Assembly (NCBI GenBank): GCA_950295325.1
Contig: OX485807.1
Location: 43,182,440-43,246,439 of the forward strand
DNA: 64,000 bases
From: Polytrichum commune
Lineage: Eukaryota; Streptophyta; Polytrichopsida; Polytrichales; Polytrichaceae
Reading direction: 5' to 3'
Part shown: positions 25,031 to 37,495 of the stretch, one piece after another
Layout of the letters: every line of letters starts with the position of its first letter
How positions within the stretch are numbered: the first letter of the stretch is position 1
Translations under genes and position numbers: made by a program
The notes under the pieces: generated by a model
What the model was told of the DNA's origin: nothing
What the model saw: the letters and a program-made list of their open reading frames with translations, nothing else
Databases searched by the model: none

Positions 25031-25983
25031 TTCAGCGCGTTGTTTAATTGAGAAGTTCAGGGATGAGATGTTTATTGAGATGTTTCTGGATTCCAATGTG
25101 TAGAATGACTTTTAAACGACAGTACTCCGCCACTGCACAAAGTTCAAATTTTTTATGTCTGCAGTAGAGACTCGGCAACAGAAACTACACACTCCTGCTC
25201 TAGTTTTCATTGGGTGGGCTCCGAGAAGGGCAATCCCCAAAAAAGGGAAGGCCGGTGGCTATGATGTATTATAAACCTTGGTGTCGCTAATGATCCGATC
25301 ACTAAGACTATGGGACAATGAGAGCTCCAGGCAAATGAAGTGCGTACTTGAGGACGAGGCATCTCAATCCAAACTCAGGACCAGAAGTGTACATGTCACC
25401 GGTGTGTCCCTTATTTTAGTGACAGGGCAGTACTAAGTTCTCATGTTGTCTGCAACCACAGGGTGGTGAATTAAGGTAGAGGGTGCATTAACCAGCACTA
25501 TAAGCTATTTCAAGTACATATGGCTATGCGGTTGATAAAAAAAAATATACATTCATGTTAGCCTTTAGGCATATTAAAAGTATAAAGGATTTAAAAAAAT
25601 AGTCACAATATAGTATTTCCTGAATATTTAAAGTCAAGACCACTAGGCCCTATGTATGATGGCCTTGCAAATGTTGAGGATCCCTATCTTCATTGCCTAG
25701 CCTCAACCCAACATAGTTGAGTACCAGACCCAAGCTAGATAAAAGCTTGACTAGTAGCGATACGCAAAGCCACCTGGCCGCCTCCATGATCCCACTCGGT
25801 TCAGTTGCATAAACGGTCCCCTTGCATCTTGGGTATCGACCCACTTTATGCCCATAACTGACCCTCTTGGTGCCCATAACCAACCCCCTTGGCTTTATGG
25901 GCATACCTCCTTGGCTTTGTGGACACCAACAAGCCATCCTAAACCCACCTTGAACTAACCCGTGATTGAGTGGAGCCCGTGTC

Positions 25984-26603
25984 CTACCTTATATCACGCC
26001 TCCTAAATGTGGCATTTAATTTTTAGACGCCACATTTAGATAATATAAGGTTTCTTGGATGCCAAAAATAAGAATTGAATGTTTTCTCCGGAAATGCTGC
26101 GCAGACGTGTCATTGGAGGTGTTCTCTGTTATGACACTACCATCGATGACTAGGGGTCCGTAGAGTCATAGACCCAACCTCATTGTCGAGGACGCCTAGT
26201 CGGCAAGGACACCTAGCCGTCGTAGACGCCTCGTGGTGGATTGGCAAATGCTTTTGACAACACAACAAGAGTTGAGTCGGATTTTAGCATTTTGAAATGG
26301 GAAAAAGATGACTTTCGACAATCAATGATAAACCTGACGTTGGAGGGCATCTTTCAAGCCAAGCAACACCGTGTTGTGATGGGAATTCTTGTTCCAACCG
26401 GGTTCGATGATGGCGTTGGGGCCCAATAGAATGAGCAACTGACACTTTTACAACTTATGTCACAAAAATTGATTAAATTTGAGGCTATTTGCCACTTTTT
26501 ATATATTGCCGATTTTGAAGATTTTTGGATGCCAAATTTAAGCTAAAAGCGGGAAAATTGACATTTGCCATATCTTAGGAGGCCTGCCTTATATGAAGGT
26601 AGT
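25984..26603. mobile_element. Possible MITE with imperfect inverted ends
   Basis: The left end reads 'ctaccttatatcacgcctcc' and continues with 'taaatgtggc'. The right end, read inwards, is 'ctaccttcatataaggcagg' and continues with 'cctcctaagatatggc'. The match is clear but gapped. Inside the left end is a tight hairpin, 26004-26013 with 26029-26038 (stem 10). No target duplication is obvious and there is no coding sequence, so the class is unknown. Confidence 0.4.
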
Positions 26604-27837
26604 GGAAGCCCTTAATGAGGTGGTGCCACTAATGGCACCTAAACATGTCACTCCGTGGACCTGGGCAAGCTTTTTTTTCCATGGTATTAGAGTGGTGGTG
26701 GTTGAGAGGCGGGTGTAAGTGTGGGTGTAGGGTAGGGTGATGGGATTGGCAACCTCTACCTTAGTTGCAACATAGTGAATGAATACTCGGCTCTCTGCCA
26801 ACGCCCAGGTTGTCCATTAATGAGCACAAATATTAAATGACAAGTCATGAGTGCTTGCCATTCTATCACTCACAATACAACAAAGTTTGTAATGTGAGGG
26901 AAAGAAATACAAGGTATCTTGTCACCCAACATAAAAACTATTACTTAATTTGACACCCGATTTAGCTTCAAAGACCCCGAATTTAGTCTACTCGAACTGA
27001 TTTGAAATCAATGAGCCACAAAACTACAGGGAGTCAAGCTTTTGTGCAGGATGGATGTGAGGTACATAGGCTCGTAAGCAAGAAATTTCTCATGCCCCTC
27101 TCCCCACGGGCCCAGCATGCCTTGCCCATCACGCATAGGGAAGCGTGAGAGGATTCATTCCCTCAGGGGCTTGTAATGTGAGGGCTATTCTTTCCTTCTG
27201 GGTGTGAAGGAAAACGGAGAAAATATTGAAGTGTCTTCTTCAGAGTACATTGACGTATCATACAATTACATTAGACACAAAGGTGCATGTTGGAGCTGAT
27301 TGAAGAATAGATTGTAGTTTTAGAATAGCCTCTCCAATGGCATGCAAATACCTCTGAACAGGGTTTTACAAGTCACAAAACCCCAGATATTAGGATCACT
27401 TCATATTAGTATCGGGAAGCATATATTTATGCAGTCCTTCAACATGAAAGGAGAATTCTGAAGTCAAGAGCCTAAACCTTAAGCCTTGAACGCTGTGCTG
27501 GAGCTTCTCTACACATCCTTGCACATCCTTGACTGAATGTCAATTCATTCGGGTGCCAGACTCATGGATGCCAGACTGGCTTGACAATATAACCCAAAAG
27601 GGATTACAAATCAGAAATTTGATTGCTTACGAGCAATATCGCCTGTATACAAAAAGCAGAGTGTGGAATTCCACAAACTGCAATCATCATCCTGTTTTGA
27701 TTGGAAAGCTCTACAATATTGTGGTCTGCAATATGTCAAATGCCAGTAATGCTATGTGGTTGTAAAGGGCATCATCTGTCCCCTGCGGTGAATTCATGTT
27801 CTGTTTGGTCTCAAGATTGTCATCCAGTTTTGGACGT
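26604..27837. other. Intergenic region 3' of AO copy B
   Basis: No gene is seen. The segment 27300-27510 is a diverged relative of 24380-24600: both contain 'acaagtcacaaaac', 'atattaggat' or 'gtattaggaa', and 'gaagtcaagag' or 'gaggtcaagag' patches in the same order. The AO 3' flank has therefore been copied before. The junction between tandem copies must lie in or just left of this region. Confidence 0.5.
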
Positions 27838-30800
27838 TTAAATGATTTTTCCACGACATGCCTCAGACTTTTTGGATATGGAACACAGGTATCTCTCGAC
27901 ATTGTCGAGCCCACAAAGTTTCTTGACCTTGTCCATGGTTGCAGGTGGGTCAAGAATAAAAAAGTCAGCTACATCACCCCCTACATTGGCTCCACGATAG
28001 TCTTTGCGAGCAGCAATAACAGCATTGCGAATCGCAGAGTGTACTGATCCTGACAGCAACAGTGGAGGCTCACCAGATGCTGCCAAATTCAACAACACAT
28101 GATGTGAGCTGATATGGTTGCAACTGTCGACACATCCTATATAGCACTTCTATGGTTGACTCATGAATGCTATTGGTGTTTGAAAAGATTCATGTGCAGA
28201 TTTTTTATAGCACTAAGGATTCTAGACATCTGATTTAGTGTGGCCCACACTGTTCATCATCGTCCCACACTAATTGCCTTGCAATCGCTGGTGGCAACTA
28301 GTGCTACATGACAAGTTAGGACGATCGCTCCACTTAACATGGCACACCAATTTTAATGCAGATGTTTAGTGTAGTAGAAAACAGGTTGATCAACACGAGG
28401 TGACTTATCGATCGGACGTGTCAACCATCCACATGTTTTCTACTAGTGTATGTAGTGTCTGTGGAAGAAAATGTTGTGACTTGTGAACAAATTTGTAAAA
28501 AAGTAGCAACTAGGAGATGACAAAAATCCCCTTTCTGCGAGGTTTTACCTTTCGAAGAGAGGACACGATCGCTCACAGCAGGACTCTTGAAGAGCTCCAC
28601 ATTGAACTCTCTTGGAATCGTGTCAATGGTTGGTGGCTTGTATGTCCAAGTACCATCTGACAATAATTTCCCTTTTGCATCTCTCACGATTTCCTCTGTC
28701 AAGAAGAACCCAATCCCAAACACAAAGGCCCCTTCCACCTGCACAATTTATTGCAGTGCATCCAAAATGAAGAAGCCACCGACATCTTACAAACACTCCA
28801 ACAATGAGGCTTGGAACGGCAATACTCGTGTCCCGGTGGATTGGGTCGTAAGAAAGGTTGCAAACTCACCTGCCCGATGTCAACAGCAGGGTTTAAGCTT
28901 TTCCCGCTGTCGTAGAGGAGATCTGAAGACAAAATCCTTGTCTCGCCTGTTAAGGTGTTCACCTCCACCTGAATAATCCAGAGGTACAAAAATTGTTATC
29001 ACAAAAATGCAGAGAAGCTCACTAAACCCTAAACCCTAAACCCCTGTCGTTCATTGTACTTTGTGCTGAATTCAGGGACTTTTTCGAAAACTCGATGGGT
29101 GCACCGGTGAAAGCTGAGGATTGTGTTTCGAGTCAGGGCGCGGAGTTCCATTTTCTCTTCTCCCTTGTATCATGGAAGACAATGTGTTCACTAGGTATTT
29201 CATAACCTGCATATAGTTGCTACAAAAGTTGGAGTTTATAATACATATACCACTAATTGGTGAAGGACGCTTACCTCACTAACTGCAGCTCCGTAGAGAA
29301 GATACTCTCTCGGGGGCGGTGCCCAAAGCTCATGAGATTGTAAGTCGATGTTCGTGCTTCTAGCCTGGATACAAGATGAGAGCAAACAAGGTCAAAATTA
29401 CTGTTCTCCTCAATCTTTCCATTATCTTCGACATGCATACATCAAAGATGAATTAGCACAAGAATCGACATCAAGGGTGACGGACTGGCGCAATGCCCTG
29501 AACTTTCTATCTTCATTTTGAATAGCCAGCACCCGAACTATTTGTTTTTAATTGGGGTAATGAAGCATCCCTGTGAAACAAAGGGTTCCATGGAATTGTA
29601 CCGTGAGACATAGGGTTTCCCATGGGACTCTGCCATCAGGCTGTGCCTGGACAAGCTTCTCTTTCACCGGCAACAGCCGTTGGACCAAAACAGCACAACA
29701 TTTCTGCACTGCCGCACATGTCCCCTCCGAGGTTGTGCTTCCTCCGTCAGGTTGCGTGTTCGGTAGACTCAGGGTGTCATTTTGAACGACCCGGATTTTT
29801 GATACCAACTCCAAGCTCTGCTCCTGCAATCACATCGCCTCAATTCAATGAGGAAACCCCATTCCAAGCTCACTCACCGAAAAACGTCTCTCCACATCTG
29901 CATATAGATTTATGTTTGGAATAACTTGAGCTCCTTTCTCACGTGGTCACTCACTTGCATCGGCTCCTTGACAATGCAAATGGTTTGATATTGCATAGCA
30001 TCACAGGCCCGAGGGGTAAAGCATGTTCTAAGATGTGTTATAAAACTATCTTTCCAAGGGCTACTTGAGGACTATCACACAAGAGAAGTTGTGAGGAACC
30101 ATCAAAGGATCACATCTATACGGTTAGATGTGGACCACGTTGAGAAAATTGATATGATTGGTTAAAATCACAAATATTAGTGTGAAGCTGTGAAAATAGC
30201 TTTTGGGATGTGAGCACTTCGTGAGGTATAGAGTATAACCTATCATGAAATTATACGATCAAGCTTTCGGATGTGACAACAATTTCAATAGAGACCTCTG
30301 GGAGAAAACATTGCTAAACATACTTAGTTCCCAAACATTCGAGATGGAGAGTCTCATCTTGGGATGTTTGGGCAATTCAGGGTTAACTGAATACAAATAT
30401 TTGCAATCTTGGTTATGAATTTTCTGCTTAGACTCACCTTTGTGCAAAGAGGACTCAGAGAGTATGCAATCACTTGTCTCACTTTCGTGTGCAACCCTTG
30501 CCCCATTTCCACTCCCTCAACCTCCGCAACAATGGAACCATCTTCAAAAATGCTGACAGTGGCCCTCCTGCCATGTTTCAAGCACCCATACACGGAGGTG
30601 ACCATCGCCACTCCTCGCTTCAGCCACCTGCTTTGCAGATTGAACCTATCAACTTCCTTTTCGCGCTCAATCAGTTTCGTACGATCCTTGAGCTGGTTCC
30701 AAATCGAATCCAATGTGAAGGCGTTCGCATCGCCCACTGCCTGCTCTCCATACAGCAGGGTTATACTCTGGTGGCTGTGCAGATTTTCTTCCCGAACTTT

Positions 30801-33800
30801 GTTTCCACTCATTCCCAAGAATGCTGCCACATGGTCTTGCACGGTGTCAGCCATGGCGGAGCCTTGCACGTCTCCGGGGGCTCGCACTGCTCCCTTCGGA
30901 ACGTTGTTGGTCTTGAAAATTGTGAAGGTGGCATCAAAACTGCCCACATTGTATTTCTTGATGGATGCCTCAATTTCCGGTGCCAGCATTGCGCTGATAT
31001 CTGGATGCCATCCACCCTCGATCTGAACGTCTACCTTCAAGGCTGTGATCTTCCCTGTCTTGTTGAATCCAACTTTGTACTTCGTCCTGATTGGGCTTCG
31101 ACCACCGACCATGTGCATGTCCGTGTTTCGGTCCAGAGATACTCGCACCGGCCTTCGCAACTTGTACGCAGCCAATGCGACTGCAATAGCAAACTGCAAG
31201 TATAACCATATCTACTGTTTAAGGACTACACATAATTTGAGGTTACTTCAGAAGATTGAAGAATTCAAACCAGAACTGAGATTTGTAAACAATGATGAAG
31301 ATGTGAAGGCATTCAAGATCTCACAATTGCGTTCCTCAGTCCTTTGCCACCGAATCCGCCACCAAGTCGCCGTGTGATGACACGCACATTGTGTATGGGC
31401 AAATTCAGGCACATTGCTACTGTTCGTTGTAAAAGTTCCGGTCCCTGACTTGAGGCGTAGATTGTGATGCACCCATCTTCATCAGGGATAGCCAGAAATG
31501 TCTGAGTCTCCATGTAGAAATGGTATTGCGTGGGTGTCAATACCTGAACATCAATTAGGTCGTGGATTATACATTGCCGTCAATGCAGGGTTGAAAAAAC
31601 CAGAGAATCTGGAAAATCACATGAGGAATCATAGAGATGACCACCGCTCAGTCTGCATCAATCTATCTCACTGAAGCCTTTACTTACCTCTCCTTCGAGC
31701 TGAAATTCGGCGTCGGCAAAACCTTTTTCGATGTCCCCAGCTAGACACACCCGAGGAGGTGATGGGTGTATTGAATTGCGCGCAATGGCGTCATCGAGAT
31801 TCATTATAGGGGATCCAATGCTTTTGTCATAGTCCACCTTGACCTTCCCAACTGCAATTCTTGCGTTGTCATATGTATCTGCGACCTGTTACAAGTGCAC
31901 GATCCATTATGTTGCAGAATTCAACAATTACAGGACCAGTCACCACAACGAATCTCAATTGAAAAACTCAACATTCAGGCATTAAAGACTTCTTACAAAC
32001 ATGGTGGAGGGATGTTTTTAACTTACCACAACTCCAATTGGCTCGGTGACGTAGTTCACAGCGTCCTCAGCAAACAATTGTTCACTGTAATCAATCCAAG
32101 GGTTATAATTTCCGACATTTTTTCCACCTTCGGGGATGTCACGAACGGAGACGTAATCAACAGCACCTTCGGACTGCAAGGCTGCCTCGGTGTCAACCCC
32201 ATTCAGCTTTGCAAATGGCTCTGTGCTCATCACGAATGCGGCATGGAGGCAACTTGGAGGCGAAGGAATGTCGTCGACATACACAGCCTCTCCTGCAAAA
32301 GGACGTGTTCAATTTCTTAACACATGTCGACGGAGACCAAGCTCCGATGGAGCTGGAAAGGTTTATTGCTTACTCATAAATTCTTGTTTGAGAAGTATCA
32401 TGGATCTGCTCATCTTAATGAGCTCAACGGGAGTTTCTTGAACAGCATGAGGATGTAAGCTAACCGAGACTTCTTGAGATTATTTTGACAAAATGCAAGA
32501 AGATCCACCTCATGCAGAGAAATTGAGCTGCAGTCCCTGATTAAACGTACCGGACGCTTGAAGCTGGGAGGCAACCTTCGACAGGGGTAGCGACACAGGG
32601 TAATGCTCATCCGTGACCGTCATGATTTGTTTGCCGACATGTGGGCACTGCAAAATTCAGCAACCTCACAGTTAGGCCTGGCCACCACTCAATTCTTTCC
32701 TACCTTGCACATACTAGACTATCATTGTGGAACTAAGGGCCCATATAAGATGGAACCTTTTGAAGAAAAAGTCAATCTCCTATCGGTTGTTGGTTTATTT
32801 AACAATGCGAACCTCTCGCAGGTGAACTTGATCCAATATGAGATGATTCCCTGTAGCGAGTAGGGAAAAAAACTCCCAAGTAGGTTGGTCATTATAACAC
32901 ATAACCGATCGCCGATTCAAGCGCAGAAGAGTTATCAGAACTTGTCATAATTTGTCATTCATGGAGGCGCAACATCATCTGTAACTTCCAGATTTTGTCC
33001 ATGAGGCGATCAGTTATGATTGATGCCCAAATCTTTCCATCCACTCTCCTCTCGTTGGTTATTTAGTTTTTGAATGCTCGAGATTGGAAGAGCGTTGCCA
33101 AGTACATACAAGAGAGCACCGACCTTTTTCAAAAGGACTTCTCCTTTGCACTAGCGCAATCATCACAAGTTTGCAATTGAGCCCCAGTGGCCCTCCAATA
33201 CATACACTTTTGTCACGCTGTGGATCCCTTGTTTTTGTTTCCTGTCTAAATCTTCTTGGTACGGGAGAGGAATCGTAGTGCCAATGAATCGAAACAGGGG
33301 ACCTAACCATAAACAAGACACCCATTAGAACACATGACAGTGAAATTACTCACCACAGATGCAGGAACCACATCGGGTTCACTCGACACAAGTGGATTGA
33401 GAAACTCAAACAAGAATGCCACAGCCAAGCTGACACGAAACTCTGCCTTGGTCGTCCCTGCGCGAGGGACAATCTCCTTCTTCAGCAGCTCAACACATTC
33501 CAACACCAATTGAGGGGTTAACAGCTTGCCCGTGAGATGCTTCTCCACTCTCACTGCGCGGATCGCATGTTTGGTCCCGAACGCACCAAACGCAAGACGC
33601 ACACTCCCAATCACACAGTTTTCTTGCTGCTTCGAATGAGCCCCGGACACAAGTTGGGCCAAGAAGGCTGCATTTGCGTACGAAACAGCGTTGCCGAAAG
33701 GCCTCGGTGCTCCTCGGAAAGTCTTGAATATAGTTCTGCCGGAATTCGACCCTCGAACCGACTGACCCAGTGGCACAAAGACAGATTGCAGCAGACTGAA

Positions 33801-36632
33801 CTCATCCAGTGCACCTTTAGAGAGAAATTCCTCCAGGGTTAAGTTAGATACACTGTGAGTTCCAGAACCTTCATGACTTCCCACAGTGACAACTTTCACA
33901 GAGGCACCTGCACCAAGAAGAATGGTGGCGAGGTCGGACTCGAATGCGAGTTGTTGGGCCATCACAAGGTTGCCTCCGATGCTTCCCCAGTTGCGGACAT
34001 GTCCGGCCGCGAGCTTCTTCAAGTGGTCAGCTAGCGCTTGCGCCACCGGCTCATCCTTGCTCGGGCCAGATTCCTCCAGAAGGTCGATGAACTCTGCGAT
34101 TTTGGTCGCTGCACCGACCTCCAGACCTCCGGAGCATCTTTGTACCGCCAGAAGCTCAGGAATCTGCGAAATCCATGTGACACAAGTATTGGTGAATAAA
34201 AAAAGCCATAACAATTGAACTGCACCGCCGAAAATCATCAATATTGAACCGTGTGTGATATGGGTATCAAAACTTCACGTTATGTAAACACATTTTCTAC
34301 GTTGAAATCTTAAACAAGGATTTCGAAGGTTGATGAGCAACTGGTGCATGATTGTTGCATGATTCGTGGAGAAAATTCCATTGCCAAAACCTTCCAAGCA
34401 TCGTTGGTATTTGGCATTGTTACAAATGCGTGCAACAAATGTAAGAACGACACAGGCGCGTTTGTTGAGCGGATGTCCTTGCGATGGGTTTACATTATCT
34501 TCAATTGGTTCCAGGAAGACAACACCTTTGTTGCAAATGAGTATTCCTACTTTGAGATAACCAAAAAACCCTCATGTTGCAATTCAATTGTTGCAATGAC
34601 CCAAAAGTGTAGTAGTGATGATATATGAGTATTCACCTGGCTGATGTCCACGAAAACCTGGGGGGGCATGTCTTTGTAAATGCCAGAGCCGGTGTTTCCC
34701 ACGACCAACTTCGTTTTGTGAATGCCATATCTCTCTTTAGTCACCTTCAACGCCGCACCCACTTCCGCCAAACTGCTGGCACTCACCCACGCACGCTCTT
34801 CCTTGGTACCCTCCCCATGCCGGATGAACCTCATGGCCAAACTTGAACCCTCTGACTCCACCTCAGATTCTCTGGAATTCTTGTGTTGCAGCCGAGATTC
34901 CAGCTCCTCGATCAGGAACTTGGGAAACTCGGGATCCGCACTGGGGTCGTAAGCCGGCAGCTTCGAAGGATGCGCCTCAGATTTGTTTCCCCAACAAGTG
35001 TTGAGCCCCAAATCCTCCAGGTCCACATCGGATGCGAAGGATTTGCACACGTCGAGGATGGGTCGGTACCCTGTGCATCGACAGATGTTGCCTCCGATGG
35101 CTCGCTCCAGCTTCTCTGCGGTGGGACCTGTGCAGTGTGATTTGGTGGTTGATTCGTTGGTATGGCTGGATCCATCTGCTTTGGGTGAAGTTTGATTCTT
35201 CTGTTGCTCCTCCTGATCGTGTTTGAGGCATCCGTAGATGGCCATGGTCATGCCTGGAGTGCAGAAACCGCATTGCGTTGCGTGGAAGGCCGAGAATCGC
35301 TTGTGGATTGCGTGCAGGCCGTCCCTTTGGTTACCCAGACCTTCGGTGGTGGTGATGGCGCAGCCATCGATGGAGCATAGGAGCACCAAACATGAGTTGA
35401 CGGTGCTGACCTTCACTTCCTTCGTCTCTGGATTGTACTTCGTGAGCGCCACCACACATGCCCCACAACCACCTGCATCTCATGGGAATCATCATTGCCA
35501 CAAGAGTTCAGTTGCAAATTGCAATGCGTAGAATGTTGCATCGAATGGACTCAAGGTTACACGGTTTTGAATCTATAGCACTCGGGGTAAAATTGCAACT
35601 CCTTCGAGGAAACAATGTGAAGGTGGCCCCCGAAAACTCGTGGAAGGGACTAAATATCACAAGATTTCGAATTTTCAGCACTCAGGCAAAATATTAAGAT
35701 TCTAAAACCTATAAAACTGTGCCCAGAAAACTCGTACAAGGATTCTTAGCAGAAGTAGCTGCGAATTTGAGGTCAAAAGTGACAGAAGCTAAGATTGGCT
35801 GTTTCGGAAGTGGCGCCAGCTGAGTTCATGATTTCAAATCTGTAGCACGGAAGGAGACTGAAACTTCTTCCGGAAATTACACAAAGATGACACTCAGGTT
35901 AAATGTGTTAAAACTAAGGTAGGATGCATCGAAAGCTGCGCGAGCTGGGTTGATGATTGCGAATCTCTAGCACTAAGGGACAAGACCATTTCTTTTATCA
36001 GGAAATGATGCGAAGATGACACAGAAAACACAAGCAAGAATTTTTAGCATAAGTGGCTGCAGATTTGAGGTAAAAAGTGACAAATCTAAGGCTGGCTGGC
36101 TCTGTTTCGGAAGCTGCGCGAACTGGGTTTGATGGTTTCGATCTATAGCACTAAAGCCAAATACAACTTCGTCAGGATGCAACATCTTTAAAGATGACCC
36201 AAAAAATAAAATTAAAAGAAAAATCTTAGAAAAAAAAGACGGTGCAAGGATTCATAGCAGTATCAGCTGCAAAGTTGAGGTCAAAAGTGACAAAATCTAA
36301 AGTCAGCTATTTCGAATCAGAACGCAGCGTTGAGTGGCAGAGCATAGAGAACCAGGAAACGCTTGCAGGGATTCTTAGCAGAAGTCGCTGCAAACTTCAA
36401 ACTTCAAAGAAACCTGGGGTTGGCTGTTTCGAAGGGTTGATGATTTCTGTGAGTTTGTTTATCGATTACCTTCGCCGCACCCTCTCTTGGTGCCTTTGAA
36501 AGGCGTCTCCGCACGGATGAAGGAGAGAAGGGTAGTGGCTGGATCCACAAATGGCAGCTCCACTCGCCGACCGTTCAAAGCAAATACCAATGGCTTCACC
36601 GAAACGCTCGAATCTGTAGTAGGCCGCCCCAT
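27838..36632 (-). CDS. Aldehyde oxidase (molybdenum hydroxylase), copy B, complete
   Basis: This is the full-length paralogue of the gene at 5-7339. Exons on the minus strand are 36632-36470, 35472-34637, 34163-33354, 32647-32551, 32292-32027, 31885-31688, 31543-31325, 31193-30438, 29823-29602, 29364-29275, 28968-28870, 28738-28549 and 28079-27838. All junctions are GT-AG and in phase, giving 1395 residues and a TAA stop, close to the usual 1330-1400 of the family. The order is ferredoxin-like 2Fe-2S, second 2Fe-2S (CGFC...CRC), FAD domain, then the molybdopterin domains. The last exon carries ASGEPPLLL, whose Glu is the expected catalytic base, followed by ATMDKVKKLCGLDNVERYL. No frameshift or stop is visible, so it should be functional. 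Substrate preference (abscisic aldehyde, indole acetaldehyde or other) cannot be read from the sequence. Confidence 0.95.
29022..29044. repeat. Telomere-like CCCTAAA run in AO intron
   Basis: Three CTAAACC-type units lie in the intron between AO exons 10 and 11 of copy B. The same plant-type telomere motif appears at 51376-51395. Confidence 0.8.
35518..36448. repeat. Imperfect repeats filling AO intron 1 (copy B)
   Basis: This is the same intron-1 repeat block as at 6225-7155. It is identical as far as I can see. Confidence 0.7.
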
Positions 36633-37492
36633 TTTCGATCCCTACCCTCACTTCGACTACAACCAAATTGTGCAGCTTGCCACCAGCAACGTTAACTACC
36701 GACTTGCAGCAACTCAGCAGCTTTGGGGGATCAGTTGTAGTTCACCAAAACCTAGCTCTGCTCGCACCACAGGTCAAACCTCCAATTTCTTTAGCAACAA
36801 CCCCACTCCATGCTTTCAGTTCTTCAATCCTGCAAACCCAAAAGCGCGCTCAAACTCATCGTCTGCAACTCAGCATGGGCTAACTCCACAGTCCACGGTC
36901 AGCTTGAGAATCCCTCGATTCCAGCAGCTCCTACAGCAGAACTCCCTGCATGCGATCTGCAAGCACGTGGTTAAGCTAGCTGATCTTGAGCACTCTGGAG
37001 TCTGCACTCACCTCAATCCTTGGGCTTCATAGACTAAAACTTATGCTCAAACTCTACAGGATCCATCCCCAAGAAATCCCCCGGACACCAGAATTCACCC
37101 TGTCACCTATAAACTCACCAAATCCTGCTGAAAGCCCTTGAGATTGATGCAGGAACTGACACAAGTCATAGTATGTACTTCAAAGTCCTGATCCGAACTG
37201 CCACGATCTAGTAAACTTATATTCCACCAATTCCCCCCTCCACAATTCATTCCAGGAACTCTGTAGCAGCCATTTGCAGCCCTTCAGCTTAACCCAGATA
37301 CAGCCCCGTGAAATTTCTGAATATTCATGTCAATCTATACTATTTACGGCAGAAACAGTGCAGGCAGTCCACAACGAAGCTCCATGCATCACTGCACTGT
37401 ATGTTGTATTTTTAGTGTGACCAATTCATTTTGTCTTGTTCAATACTCATTGTAAACCGGCCCAGCAGTGATACCAACACTTGATGCAAACC
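36633..37492. other. AO 5' flank, copy B
   Basis: Counterpart of 7340-8199 without the PIF/Harbinger insertion. No gene is seen. Confidence 0.5.
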
Positions 37493-37495
37493 TAA
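37493..37495. other. Empty insertion site of the PIF/Harbinger element in copy B
   Basis: A single TAA lies in 'gcaaacctaacactgtttg'. Copy A has this TAA twice, at 8200-8202 and 16366-16368, with 8163 bp between. This pins the ends of the element to the base. Confidence 0.92.

Larger units (their letters stand above)
1..25967. repeat. Tandem duplication, copy A
   Basis: This segment reappears in the same orientation at 29271-64000. Position 1 matches 29271 and position 25967 matches 64000. The offset shifts from 29270 to 29293 across the AO gene, and then to about 21127 and 38033 because each copy carries its own insertion (8203-16365 here, 39902-56788 in the other copy). Identity is uneven. 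I see no difference over about 3402-7983, roughly 5 percent over 7984-8202, a few percent over 16366-18760, and only a handful of changes over 18761-25967. The junction between the two copies lies somewhere in 25968-27837 and cannot be fixed, because the window ends before copy B does. Confidence 0.97.
18765..25983. other. Non-coding unit DNA, copy A right part
   Basis: This is about 7.2 kb with no convincing gene. All open frames are under 85 codons. It is almost identical to 56793-64000: I noticed a dropped base near 18830, two single changes, and a different TA-rich run near 19785. The motif '(g)gcaatagtct' or close forms recurs near 19758, 21009, 21526, 21705 and 22098. Several short frames at 22660-24840 look like decayed exons but I cannot assign them. 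Confidence 0.5.
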
